Part shown: positions 1-8,883 of the stretch, one piece after another
Layout of the letters: the number at the start of each line of letters is the position of its first letter
Numbering within the stretch: position 1 is the stretch's first letter
From: GMQP-bins7 sp963776565
GTDB lineage: Bacteria; Actinomycetota; Thermoleophilia; Gaiellales; Gaiellaceae
Reading direction: 5' to 3'
Length of the DNA: 64,000 nucleotides
Assembly (NCBI GenBank): GCA_963776565.1
Contig: CAVZNF010000002.1
Coordinates: 310,001-374,000, forward strand
Program-made: the position numbers and the translations under genes
The notes under the pieces: model-generated
Seen by the model: only the letters and a program-made list of their open reading frames with translations
The model's database searches: none
Told to the model about the DNA's origin: nothing

Positions 1-66
1 GTGTGCGGGAAGGTCCTCTACAACTACGACTCGCTCGAGCCCTCCGAGAAGAAGCTGGTGATCTAG
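1..66 (+). CDS. C-terminal end of a truncated upstream gene
   Basis: The window opens inside a reading frame that ends at the TAG at 64-66, giving only the last 21 residues (ending LEPSEKKLVI). The stop shares its last base with the GTG start of the next gene, so the two are translationally coupled. By position it could be another subunit of the same glutamate-synthase-like system, such as a GXGXG-domain protein. The tail does not resemble the end of the GXGXG protein at 33.5 kb, so I leave it unassigned. Confidence 0.55.
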   Translation: MCGKVLYNYDSLEPSEKKLVI

Positions 67-1514
67 TGGCGACCGACAACGGAGCACCCGGAACCACGGA
101 CGTCCTCGGGCACAGCCGCATCTTCACGCCCGAGGTCATCAACGACATCCACGTGAAGGCCGAGCTCGGCCGCTACCGCATGCGCGGCTTCTCGATCTTC
201 AAGCCGATCCCGCACTGGGACGAGCTCGTCTTCCTCCCCGGGACGCTGACGCGGTTCGTCATCGAGGGCTACCGCGAGAAGTGCGACACGACGACCGTGC
301 TCGGCGCGCGCTTCGCGAAGAACCCGCTGAAGCTCGACATCCCGATCTACATCACCGGCATGTCGTTCGGCGCGCTCTCCCTCGAAGCCAAGATGGCGCT
401 CGCGAAGGGCGCGTCCATGGCGGGAACGGCGACGTGCTCGGGCGAGGGCGGGATGATCCCGCCCGAACGCGACTACTCGACGAAGTGGTACTACCAGTGC
501 ATCCAGTCGCGGTACGGGTTCAACCCGCACCACCTGATGCTCGCCGACGCGTGCGAGTTCTTCATCGGACAGGGCTGCAAGGTCGGTCTCGGCGGCCACC
601 TCATGGGCCAGAAGGTCACCGAGCAGGTCGCGGAGATGCGCTCGCTGCCGGCCGGGATCGATCAGCGCTCCCCCGCGCGGCACCCTGACTGGCTGGGTCC
701 CGACGACCTCTCGCTGAAGGTGCAGGAGATCCGCGAGGCGACCGACTACCGGATCCCGATCCAGCTGAAGCTCGGCGCGGCGCGCGTGTACGACGACGTG
801 CGCATGGCGGCGAAGTGCGGCCCCGACATCATCTACCTCGACGGTGCGGAAGGCTCGACGGGCGCAGGCCCGCACGTCGCGACTGAGGAGACGGGGATTC
901 CCTTGATGGCCGCGATCCCCGAGGCGCGCCGAGCGCTCGAGGACGTCGGCCTCTCGGACGAGATCGATCTCGTCGTCGCGGGCGGCATCCGCAACGGCGC
1001 GGACGTCGCGAAGTGCCTCGCGCTGGGCGCGAAGGCGGTCGCGATCGGCCACTCGGCGCTCATGGCGCTCAACTGCAACAAGGAGATCCCCGGCGTCACC
1101 GACTACGAAGGTACGGTCGGCGTTCCGGCAGGCCAGTGCTACCACTGCCACACGGGCCGGTGCCCGGTCGGGATCACGACGCAGGATCCGGAGCTCCGCA
1201 AACGGCTCGTCGTCGAGGAAGCCTCCGAGCGCGTCTACAACTTCCTGACCGCGATGACCATGGAGCTGCAGATGCTCGCGCGGGCGTGCGGCAAGACGAA
1301 CGTCCACTCGCTCGAGCCGGAAGACCTCGCGGCGCTGACGGTCGAAGCGTCGGCGATGGCGCGCGTGCCGCTCGCCGGTACGACCTACACCGTCGGCCAG
1401 ACCGAGCGCGAGATCCTCGCCGAGGTGCAGCGCCTCCTCGCGATCAAGGCGGAGGACGAGCTCATCGCGAACCCGACGGCCCAGGTCACCGATCTGCACT
1501 CGGTGGACGCATGA
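66..1514 (+). CDS. FMN-binding glutamate synthase-domain protein
   Basis: A 482-residue protein of the glutamate synthase central FMN-domain family (split type, GlxD/MgsC-like). Visible marks are the ITGMSFGALS motif near the N-terminal third, the GQGCKVGLGGHLMG loop, the IDQRSPARHPDW segment, the FMN-phosphate stretch VVAGGIRNGADVAKCLALGA and a cysteine cluster, CYHCHTGRCPVGITTQ, suited to a 3Fe-4S centre. I prefer the GTG at 66 to the in-frame GTG at 3 because it overlaps the preceding stop. The next gene overlaps it by ATGA. In this family ammonia or an amino group is passed to 2-oxoglutarate or an analogue; the substrate here is not known. A paralogue without the cysteine cluster lies at 32.2-33.5 kb. 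Confidence 0.88.
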   Translation: MATDNGAPGTTDVLGHSRIFTPEVINDIHVKAELGRYRMRGFSIFKPIPHWDELVFLPGTLTRFVIEGYREKCDTTTVLGARFAKNPLKLDIPIYITGMSFGALSLEAKMALAKGASMAGTATCSGEGGMIPPERDYSTKWYYQCIQSRYGFNPHHLMLADACEFFIGQGCKVGLGGHLMGQKVTEQVAEMRSLPAGIDQRSPARHPDWLGPDDLSLKVQEIREATDYRIPIQLKLGAARVYDDVRMAAKCGPDIIYLDGAEGSTGAGPHVATEETGIPLMAAIPEARRALEDVGLSDEIDLVVAGGIRNGADVAKCLALGAKAVAIGHSALMALNCNKEIPGVTDYEGTVGVPAGQCYHCHTGRCPVGITTQDPELRKRLVVEEASERVYNFLTAMTMELQMLARACGKTNVHSLEPEDLAALTVEASAMARVPLAGTTYTVGQTEREILAEVQRLLAIKAEDELIANPTAQVTDLHSVDA

Positions 1515-1960
1515 GCTCCCACGATCTCGCCTATACCGAGCCGGAGAAGATCAAGTCGATCGACGCCGAGTTCCTCGCGGGGCACCGCTTCCCGTACCAG
1601 GAGGACATGTCGCTGGTGGAGGACATCGATCTCATGGCCGCGACTCCTGGTGAGGACATCAACTGGCTCGAGGACATCGCGCTCCTCGAGGAGGACGGCA
1701 TGCCCGCCGTGTTCGATCGCTACTCGAACGCCTTCCTGAAGATCTACTTCCCGATCCCCGATGGCCGAGAAGACGAGATTGCGCGCAAGGTGCTCGTGAA
1801 GCACCTGACGAGCGGCAACTCGTACGGGATCCAGCTCAAGGCCGACCACACGAAGTTCCCGCAGCCCGAGCTCGGCCCGTGGGTCGACGGCTCGAAGACC
1901 GTCGGCACGGACTATTCACCGCCCGTCCTCGAGGGCTGGGAAAAACCAGCCGGGCACTGA
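1511..1960 (+). CDS. Unrecognised 149-residue protein coupled to the FMN protein
   Basis: Its ATG overlaps the stop of the FMN glutamate-synthase-type gene (ATGA), so it belongs to that operon and is its last gene. The product is acidic in its first half (DMSLVEDIDLMAATPGEDIN) and contains a mixed segment, NAFLKIYFPIPDGREDEIAR, followed by a P-rich end. No signal peptide, membrane segment, cysteine pair or nucleotide-binding motif is visible. I do not recognise the family. Its position suggests an accessory or small subunit of the neighbouring oxidoreductase or amidotransferase, which is inference from context only. Confidence 0.7.
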   Translation: MSSHDLAYTEPEKIKSIDAEFLAGHRFPYQEDMSLVEDIDLMAATPGEDINWLEDIALLEEDGMPAVFDRYSNAFLKIYFPIPDGREDEIARKVLVKHLTSGNSYGIQLKADHTKFPQPELGPWVDGSKTVGTDYSPPVLEGWEKPAGH

Positions 1961-1991
1961 CCTGGAGCGCAGGCCGTCGGGCTTCGCGCGT

Positions 1992-2663
1992 TCAGTGGCC
2001 GTTTGTGGAGAAGTGCATGTAGTCCTTGGTCGAGCCCGACCAGGACCCGCCCCAGCCCCACCCAACCGACGCGAACGCCCGTACGACCTCCGGAGTGACC
2101 ATCCCTTTTCGGAGACGGCTGCGGTCGAGATACGCACGCCCGTTTGGATCCCGGGTCATACCGCAGCCGACGTAGGGGTTCTCACGAGGGTTCAAGTCGA
2201 TGGCATGCCCATACGCGTGATTCGACCAGTGGCCCGATCGGCTGCCACCCGTGCAGGGCGAAGGCACCGATTGTCGGCACTCGAACGACGCGGTGATGTC
2301 GAGATCTTTCGGATATGCGGCTTGGCCGACGTAGAAATCGTGGAGACGCATGTGGCGGATGGGAAAGCGCAGCGCGTAGAGCTGACGAAAGACGCTGACG
2401 AGTGGTTTCGCGACGTCGCGGTTGACGACGAGCTGCCCTACGTGCGGCCGACCGTCGAAGCCGACGTGCGTGAGCGTGAGAAGCCGCAGGTCCCTCCGCT
2501 GCACCGGGCAGCCCGGCCGCCAGGCGCGGACGGCGAGGAGCGAGCGCTGATCCGCCGAGAGGCGTCGAATCGACGAGTGGAACGCAGTCGGCGTCACAGC
2601 GCGCACCGAGGACGTGAGCGTGCCGAGCAGAAGAGCTGCGACGGCTAGAACGGCGAATCTCAC
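1992..2663 (-). CDS. Secreted M15-family metallopeptidase
   Basis: A 223-residue protein with an N-terminal signal peptide (RFAVLAVAALLLGTL). The C-terminal half has the M15 zinc-peptidase pattern: SNHAYGHAIDLNP (His and Asp ligands) and GGSWSGSTKDYMHF (second His near the end). M15 enzymes cleave D-Ala-containing or cell-wall peptides outside the membrane. The GTG at 2661-2663 is chosen because it begins directly at the signal peptide and has a CACAAT -10-like hexamer exactly six bases upstream. The gene is divergent from the amidotransferase at 2709. The exact wall substrate is not predictable. Confidence 0.82.
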   Translation of the reverse strand: MRFAVLAVAALLLGTLTSSVRAVTPTAFHSSIRRLSADQRSLLAVRAWRPGCPVQRRDLRLLTLTHVGFDGRPHVGQLVVNRDVAKPLVSVFRQLYALRFPIRHMRLHDFYVGQAAYPKDLDITASFECRQSVPSPCTGGSRSGHWSNHAYGHAIDLNPRENPYVGCGMTRDPNGRAYLDRSRLRKGMVTPEVVRAFASVGWGWGGSWSGSTKDYMHFSTNGH

Positions 2664-2669
2664 GGGAGC

Positions 2670-2702
2670 ATTGTGTCCGCTCGCGCGCCTCGTACGTACG
2701 AT
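2670..2702. promoter_or_regulatory. Divergent leaderless promoter pair
   Basis: On the minus strand CACAAT (2670-2675) stands six bases before the GTG of the M15 gene. On the plus strand TACGAT (2697-2702) stands six bases before the GTG at 2709. At that distance transcription should begin at or next to the start codon. Neither gene has a Shine-Dalgarno sequence. No clear -35 box was seen. Confidence 0.5.
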
Positions 2703-2708
2703 CGCGGC

Positions 2709-3422
2709 GTGCGAGTCCTCGTCCTCCAGCACATCGCGTGCGAGCCGCCGGGCGTGTTCGAGGACGTGCTGCTCGAGCGCGGCGCGGAACTGCATCGGGT
2801 CGAGCTCGACGAAGGTGAGTTGGTGCCGGATTGGCGCGCGTTCGACGCGATCGTGGCGATGGGTGGGCCGATGTCCGTCAACGACGAGGCCGAGCTACCG
2901 TGGCTGGCCGACGAGAAGCGCGTCATCGGCGAAGCCGTTCGTGGGGGCAAGCCCTACTGGGGCGTCTGCCTCGGCGTCCAGCTCCTCGCTGCCTCCCTAG
3001 GAGCGCGCGTGTATCCGGGGCCTCAGCCTGAGGTCGGCCTCCTCCCCGTCGACCTCACCGACGAGGGTCGCGCCGATCCCGTCTTCGGTCCTGTGCAACG
3101 CGATCTCGTGACGCTGCAGTGGCACGGAGACACGTTCGATCTCCCGGCCGGAGCCATGCGCCTTGCGAGCTCACCGGCGTACGCGAACCAGGCGTTCCGC
3201 TTCGAGCGCGCATACGGCGTCCAGTTCCATCTGGAGGTCTCGGCCGAGATGGCGCGCGAATGGGCCGAGGTTCCGGAGTACGTGGCCTCGCTCGAGCGCA
3301 CGCTCGGAGCCGCCGGAGCGCCGGCGTTCCTCGCCGAGATCGAGGAGAACGCTGATGCGATGCGCTCGGAAGGGCGCGCACTCTTCGAGCGCTGGCTCGA
3401 CCGCGTCGCGCTAGCGGCGTAG
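2709..3422 (+). CDS. Class I glutamine amidotransferase (GMP-synthase-like)
   Basis: A 237-residue stand-alone triad-type amidotransferase domain. The nucleophile Cys lies in YWGVCLGVQLL and the catalytic His in GVQFHLEVS, with the acidic partner just after. The N-terminal core has an AMGGPMSVND turn typical of GMP-synthase-like homologues. Such free-standing domains often hydrolyse gamma-glutamyl amides rather than feed a synthetase. Its start (GTG at 2709) is set by the -10 hexamer at 2697. Its 3' end overlaps the convergent hisC by 12 bases. Confidence 0.85.
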   Translation: MRVLVLQHIACEPPGVFEDVLLERGAELHRVELDEGELVPDWRAFDAIVAMGGPMSVNDEAELPWLADEKRVIGEAVRGGKPYWGVCLGVQLLAASLGARVYPGPQPEVGLLPVDLTDEGRADPVFGPVQRDLVTLQWHGDTFDLPAGAMRLASSPAYANQAFRFERAYGVQFHLEVSAEMAREWAEVPEYVASLERTLGAAGAPAFLAEIEENADAMRSEGRALFERWLDRVALAA

Positions 3423-4518
3423 AGCGCGCCCGAGCTCTGCTGCCAGTCGATCCGTGACCGACGGCGGACCGACGGTCACCCGGATGTGTCCGGGCAGGCC
3501 GAGCTCGGACCCCGACCGCACGAGGATGCCGGCGTCGAGGAGTTGCCGGGTGAGCAGCACGTCGTCCGCATCAACGCGGACGAGCACGAAGCTCACCTCG
3601 GACGGGTACGGCTCCGCACCGACGGCGACCAGCGCCTCGGTGAGGTACTCCCGTGCGTCGGCGACCTCGCGCCGCCGTCTCGCACGAACCTCGTCGCCGA
3701 CGCGCAACGACGCTCGCCCGGCGGCGAGCGCCATGCAGTTCACGTTGAACGGCTCATCCACGACGCGGAGGTATCCAGCGAGCGCCTCGTCGGCGATCGC
3801 GCAGCCGAGGCGAAGCCCGGCGAGGCCGAAGAACTTCGAGAAGCTGCGCAGCACGACCAGCGGCTTCCCGTCGACGACGTCCCGCTCGCGCCCGAGCTGC
3901 CGTTCGGGCGGGAGGAAGTCCATGTAGGTCTCGTCGACGACGACCACACACCGCTCGGGCAGCGCTTCGAGGAACGCCTCCCACTCGCGACGCTCCTGCG
4001 CCGTTCCGGTCGGATTGTTCGGATCGCAGATCCAGACGAGCTTCGCGTCCACCTCGCGTGCCTTCGCGAGCAACGCCTCGAGATCGATGCCGCGCGCGCC
4101 CATCGGCGCTTCGTAGCACGACGGCGCCTCGCGCGACGGAGACCATCCTGTAGAGGTAGAAGGTGACGGCGGGCTGAACCACGGCGTCGCCCGGCTGCAG
4201 AAGCGTCGTCGCGACCGTGCCGATGAGCGCCTGCGTGCCGTGCCCCGGCACGACGCAGCCTGAGGGCACGCCGAGCGAGCGAGCGACGTCTGTCCGGAAG
4301 TCGTCGTACGCCTCGATCGGGTAGCGCGAGACGTTCGCCAGATCGTCCCCGAGCGCGTCGAGCACACCCGGCAAAGGCCCGAACGGGCTCTCGTTCCAGT
4401 CGAGCTTCGCCGACTGCTCGTGCGCGCCGAGCACCCTGACCTGCTCGACGGTCGACTCGACGTCGAGCGGCTCGAGCGCGCGCACTCCAGGAGCCACGAG
4501 CTCGCTCCAGTCGACCAC
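3411..4518 (-). CDS. hisC: Histidinol-phosphate aminotransferase, frame broken once
   Basis: Fold-type I PLP aminotransferase of the HisC family. The N-terminal part carries LDWNESPFGPLP and HGTQALIGTVATTLLQPGD. The C-terminal part carries ICDPNNPTGT, the cofactor lysine in RSFSKFFGLAGLRLG and the phosphate-binding arginine in HIRVTVG. The frame changes near 4110-4130 between these parts, most simply a one-base assembly error. The full-length product would be about 369 residues. The GTG start follows the CBS gene's tandem TAG stops almost directly, so the two are probably co-transcribed. It catalyses glutamate-dependent transamination of imidazole-acetol phosphate in histidine synthesis; related homologues can act on phenylalanine. 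Confidence 0.83.
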
Positions 4519-4521
4519 CTA

Positions 4522-4911
4522 CTAGACGCCGCGCGGCGAGCGATCGTCGAGCGCGACCTTCATGAGGTCGCGAATCGACACGATCCCGACGACCTTCCCG
4601 TCCTCGACCACGGGCAGATGGCGGAAGCCACCGTGGATCATGAGCGTGGCTGCGTGATCTGTCGTGTCGCCCGGCTCGATCGTGTCGGGATGACGCGTCA
4701 TCCACTCGGCGACGGGCGCGCTGCCATCCTTGCCGGCGGCGACTGCCTTCATGACGTCGCGCTCGGTGAGGATCGCCGCAATCGCGTCACCCTCGAGCAC
4801 GACGACGGCACCGACTCCGCGCTCGGCCATCGCGGCCGCTGCCTCACCGATGGTCCCATCAGCGGAGATGGTCAACAGGCTCCGCGTCATGTGGTCGGCG
4901 ACGAGCGGCAC
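4522..4911 (-). CDS. Tandem CBS-domain protein
   Basis: A 129-residue protein made only of two CBS repeats, at about residues 5-55 and 68-122. Typical repeat ends are AAILTERDVMKAV and VGIVSIRDLMKVAL. Such proteins bind adenosyl ligands and act as small energy- or redox-sensing regulators. The GTG start is supported by a TAGAAT -10 hexamer six bases upstream. It is the first gene of a two-gene unit with hisC and is divergent from the GFA protein. Confidence 0.88.
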   Translation of the reverse strand: MPLVADHMTRSLLTISADGTIGEAAAAMAERGVGAVVVLEGDAIAAILTERDVMKAVAAGKDGSAPVAEWMTRHPDTIEPGDTTDHAATLMIHGGFRHLPVVEDGKVVGIVSIRDLMKVALDDRSPRGV

Positions 4912-4917
4912 GAGGCG

Positions 4918-4927
4918 ATTCTACGAT
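4918..4927. promoter_or_regulatory. Overlapping divergent -10 elements
   Basis: TAGAAT on the minus strand (4918-4923) and TACGAT on the plus strand (4922-4927) share two bases. Each stands exactly six bases from a GTG start (4911 minus, 4934 plus). The whole intergenic gap is 22 bases, so the two leaderless promoters must exclude one another if both are used. Confidence 0.55.
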
Positions 4928-4933
4928 GCCATC

Positions 4934-5368
4934 GTGGAGAACTCCGAACCGCGCGCGAAGGGACGCTGCCTGTGCGGCGCGGTCACCTACGAGGTGCGGG
5001 GGCCGATGCGCGACATCTCCATCTGCCACTGCGTCGAGTGCCGGCGCTGGAGTGGATACCTCGGCGCCTTCTCGGCCACCAAGGCGGAGAACATCGTCGT
5101 CGACGGGGATGCGCTTCGCTGGACCGAGAGCCCGGACAGCGATCGCCACTTTCGGCGTGGCTTCTGCGGCCAGTGCGGATCGAGCGTCCTCCTTCAGTCT
5201 CCCGACTCCGAGTATGTGTCGGTCGCAGTCGGCACGCTCGACCGACCGACGGGGCTTCGCATCGCCGGCCACTGGTACTCCCACCAGGCCGGCGACTGGG
5301 ACGTCGTGCCCGAGGACGGGCTCCCGCGCGACGACGAGCTCGCCCGCTCCGAGCGCCGCTGGACCTGA
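4934..5368 (+). CDS. GFA-family zinc protein (Mss4-like fold)
   Basis: A 144-residue member of the GFA family, whose founder was described as accelerating glutathione adduct formation with formaldehyde. The three zinc cysteine groups are visible: RCLCGAV near residue 12, CHCVECRRWSG near 32 and GFCGQCGSS near 77. The GTG at 4934 is set by the -10 hexamer six bases upstream and places the first cysteine pair at the usual distance. Many family members have no proven enzymatic role. Formaldehyde handling would fit the one-carbon genes elsewhere in the window but is not shown. Confidence 0.82.
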   Translation: MENSEPRAKGRCLCGAVTYEVRGPMRDISICHCVECRRWSGYLGAFSATKAENIVVDGDALRWTESPDSDRHFRRGFCGQCGSSVLLQSPDSEYVSVAVGTLDRPTGLRIAGHWYSHQAGDWDVVPEDGLPRDDELARSERRWT

Positions 5369-5409
5369 TGTTGTTGCGAAGTCGGCACTGAGCCACCCGA
5401 GGCGCTTCC

Positions 5410-5415
5410 TATACT
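5410..5415 (+). promoter_or_regulatory. -10 element TATACT before recQ
   Basis: A near-consensus TATACT lies seven bases before the CTG at 5423, the first in-frame initiator-like codon upstream of the RecQ homology. There is no ribosome-binding site, so a leaderless transcript starting at or near CTG is the simplest reading. Confidence 0.45.
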
Positions 5416-5422
5416 CGCCCGC

Positions 5423-7406
5423 CTGAGCGATCTCCTCACACCGCTGCGCGACCTCTTCGGCTTCGACGACTTTCGGCCGGGGCAGGAGGACGTCGTACGC
5501 GCCGCGATCGCCGGCCGCGACACGCTCGCGCTCATGCCGACCGGCTCGGGAAAGTCGCTCACGTATCAGCTCGCGGCGATGTTGCGCCCCGAGCCGACGC
5601 TCGTCCTCTCGCCGCTCATCGCTCTCATGAAGGACCAGGTGGACAAGCTGCCGCCGCAGATCGCGTCCACCGCGACGTTCGTCAACTCCTCTCTCTCCGC
5701 CGAGGAGACCGCGTCGCGCCTCGCAGGCGTCTCTTCCGGGGAGACGCGCCTCGTCTATGCGGCACCCGAGCGGCTCCGGCAGCCGCGCTTCGTGGATCTC
5801 CTCGCCGACGTGGGCATCGGGCTCGTCGTCGTCGACGAGGTGCACTGCGTGAGCATGTGGGGGCACGATTTCCGGCCCGACTACCTCTTCATCCGGCGTG
5901 GTCTCGAGGCACTCGGCGAACCGACGCTGCTCGGGATGACCGCCACGGCGACGCCGGAGACGGCGCGCGACATCGGAGAAGCACTCGGGCGCACGCTCGA
6001 GGTCGTCCACACGAGCGTGATGCGCCCGAACCTGCGCTACGACGTAGCCGAGGTCGCCAACGCAGAGGACCGGATCGCGATCCTCGTGGATCGGCTTCGC
6101 ACCCTGCGTGGCGGATCGGCGATCGTCTACGCACGCTCGCGCCGCTCGACCGAGGAGCTCGCGCGCGTTCTCCGCGGCCACGGATTCCCAGCCGAGCACT
6201 ACCACGCCGGCCTCGAGCCGAGCGAGCGGACGCGCGTCCAGGACGACTTCATCGCCGGACGAACGCAGGCAGTCGTCGCCACGACCGCGTTCGGGATGGG
6301 CATCGACAAGCCGGACGTACGACTCGTCTGCCTCGTCAATTACCCGGACTCGCTCGAGGGGTACGTCCAGATGGTCGGTCGCGCCGGACGCGACGGGGAG
6401 CCGAGCCAGACGCTCCTGCTCGCCAGCCCGAGCGACGCGACCGCGTTGCGACGGTTCGCGGTATCGGACGTTCCGACGCCTGCGGAGCTCCGTGCCATCT
6501 ACCGCGCGCTGCGCGACGCCCAGGGGCTCGTCGAGCCTGACGAGCTCGCCGCACTGGTGCCCGAGCGCGACGCTCGCGTTCTCGTCGGAATGCTCGAGCA
6601 AGCCGGTCTCGTTCGGCGCGGCTTCGACGAGGGCCGTCTGATGCGGATCGATGTGCCCGCCGCGCCGGAGGACGCGCGCGAGCGAGTGGAAGCGCTTCTC
6701 GATCGCGCCGCGCTCGTCGCCGAGTCGCGCGCCGACCGCGTGATCGGCTTCGCGGAGACGCGCGTCTGCCGGCACGAGCAAGTGGCGGCGCATTTCGGCG
6801 AGGACTTCGCTGGCCCATGCGGCGCCTGCGACGTCTGCGTCCCGTCGACCCGTGGTGCCGAATCGATCTCGAGCCCGCCGCCGCCGCTGCCCGATGACAT
6901 CGGCGAGGCGATCGTGGACGCCGTCGCGTCGCTGACGTGGCCGCTGGGTCGACGGAGCCTCGTCGCCACGCTGCGCGGCTCGTTGAAAGCGCCGCCGTCT
7001 GCGCGTAGATCTGCCGCGTACCGGATGCTCGCCGGCGCCACCGACGCGCGACGTTCGGCGATGGGTGCAACTCATCGAGAGCTCGGGCGCGCTGGTCGAG
7101 GTGACGACCCCCGATGGCTACAAGGTCCTGCACGCCGACCGCTCGATCGAGCCACCGCGGATCAGGACGAGCGGCGCCGTCGACGTGGACGAGGAGCTCG
7201 TCACGCGACTGCGCAGCTGGCGCCTCGAGCGCTCGCAGGAAGATGCCGTTCCCGCCTACGTCGTTCTCCACGACGCGACGCTCCGCGAGCTCGCCGCTCT
7301 CCGTCCGCAGACACGCGACGAGCTCGCGGGCGTGAAGGGCTTCGGCCCGGTGAAGCTCGATCGCTACGGCGACGACCTGCTGGCCGTCCTCTCCGCCTCG
7401 GCGTAG
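5423..7406 (+). CDS. recQ: ATP-dependent DNA helicase RecQ, frame broken once
   Basis: A 3'-5' DNA helicase of recombination and repair. In order it has the Q-motif region (FDDFRPGQEDVV), Walker A MPTGSGKS, the DEVH box VVVDEVHC, helicase motif VI QMVGRAGRDGE, an RQC zinc-cysteine cluster (CRHEQ...CGACDVC) and a C-terminal HRDC domain. The frame shifts near 7045-7060 just before HRDC. No ATG, GTG or TTG lies in frame between the preceding stop and the Q motif. The first methionine (5534) would remove the Q motif, so I start at CTG 5423, which sits seven bases after TATACT. A sequencing error in that codon is an alternative. Confidence 0.85.
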
Positions 7407-7438
7407 CTCCTCTGCTTGCCCCGGATCGCCGGGGCGGC

Positions 7439-7475
7439 CTAGGATGACCGCGAGAACGCCAATCCGGTGGAGGTG
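7439..7475 (+). promoter_or_regulatory. Promoter and strong ribosome-binding site of the flavoprotein operon
   Basis: TAGGAT at 7439-7444 is a likely -10. GGAGGTG at 7469-7475 is a strong Shine-Dalgarno sequence four bases before the ATG at 7479. It decides for that ATG over the in-frame GTG at 7467. This operon is therefore leadered, unlike several neighbours. Confidence 0.55.
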
Positions 7476-7478
7476 AGC

Positions 7479-8881
7479 ATGTCCGAGAAGATGTGGGGTG
7501 GCGAGCCGTTCTGGGGGCTCGGCTACGAATGGGATCCCGACTGGGTCCTGACCGACCGCCAGAAGGAGCTCCGCGCAACGCTCATCGAGCTCTGCGAGAA
7601 GGAGATGCGCGCGAACGCGAAGCGCTCCGACGACGAGCTCCTGTACCCGCGTCGCAACCTCGAGCTGCTCGGCGAGCACGGCTTCCTCGCGCTCACCGTG
7701 CCCGAGGAGTACGGCGGCCTCGGCGAGAACCACGTCGCGTACGCGATGACGTGCGAGACGATCGCGCGCTACGGCTGCGCGTCGACCGCGATGTGTTACG
7801 TCATGCACATCGGCGCGGTGAACGCGATCATGTTCCGCGCCGACCAACGAGCTGATCGACAGCTACATCCGGCCGCTCAACTCCGGGAAGATCGGCACGC
7901 TCTCCTACTCCGACCCCGAGACCGGCTCGCACTTCTGGTATCCGATCTCCTCGGGCGCCGAGCGCGTGAACGGCGGGTTACAAGGTGCGCAAGAAGGCGT
8001 CGTGGACGACGTCCGCCGGCTTCGCCGACTTCTACGTCGTGCAGACGACGAGCCCGGACTTCTCCGGCTACGACGACCTCTCTGTCTTCGTCATCGACGG
8101 CGAGGAGGCGCAGGCGCAGCCGTCGCTGTGGGACGCGCTCGGACTACGCGGCAACCAGTCGGGGCCGCTCGAGGTGCCAGACGTCGAGATCCCCGGCGAG
8201 CAGATCGTCGGCCCGGTGGGCGACGGCGCAGCCTCGAACGACGAGTCCGTCGACCCGTGGTTCCTCATCGGCTCGTCGTCGGTCTGGAACGGCATCGCGC
8301 TCGGCGCGATCGACATCGCGAAGCGACACACCACGCGGAAGCGCCACGTCGACGTCGGCCTGCGCGTTGCCGACTACCCGACGATCCAGGACTACGTCGG
8401 AGAGGCGCTCATGGACACGAACGCGGCGCGCCTCTTCGTCTACTCGGTCGCGCAGGCGATGGACTCGGCGACCGACAACAACACGAAGGTGCTCGCCGTC
8501 GGGGAGCTCGCGCGCGCCGATTTCCTCCACTGGGCCTGGCAGATCAAGTTCGAGGCCGCAAAGAACGTCGCACACGTCGTCGACAAGATGCTCCACGCGT
8601 GCGGAGGCTCCGGCTACAAGCGCGACATGGAGCTCGAGCGCTACCTGCGCGACGCCAAGGCGGGCTGGGTCATGGGCCCGACGAACGAGGTGCTGCGGCA
8701 GTTCGTCGGCAAGGCCGTCCTCCTCGGCTTCGAGGCGCTCGACTACTGGAACCAGTCGTACAACCGCCGGGCCGTCGAGAACGAGGTGAAGAAGCTCGAC
8801 GCGGACGGCAAGCGCGAGCTCGCGGAGAAGCTCATCGCCGAGGCGGCCGAGATGGAGGCGAAGGCGCCGGCGAGCGCCTGA
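7479..8881 (+). CDS. Acyl-CoA dehydrogenase-fold flavoprotein, frame broken twice
   Basis: Shows the acyl-CoA dehydrogenase architecture: N-terminal helical domain (LTVPEEYGGLGENHV), middle beta domain with flavin contacts (GTLSYSDPETGSH, KKASWTTSAGF) and C-terminal helical domain (ACGGSGYKRDMELERYLRDA). The frame shifts near 7843 and 7977, the latter at a TT run. The position of the usual catalytic glutamate (Y-E-G-T in medium-chain enzymes) reads V-M-G-P-T-N, so the base that abstracts the alpha proton appears absent. That points to a monooxygenase-like or other non-dehydrogenase role. It is the first gene of an operon with the DUF1989-GcvT fusion and a PhyH-type oxygenase. Confidence 0.82.
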
Positions 8882-8883
8882 CG

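Noticed and set aside
4859..7075. A 738-codon open frame on the minus strand, opposite the GFA and recQ genes
   Set aside because: It runs antisense to two genes with clear motifs, has Arg/Ala/Glu-rich composition typical of high-GC shadow frames and shows no recognisable domain.
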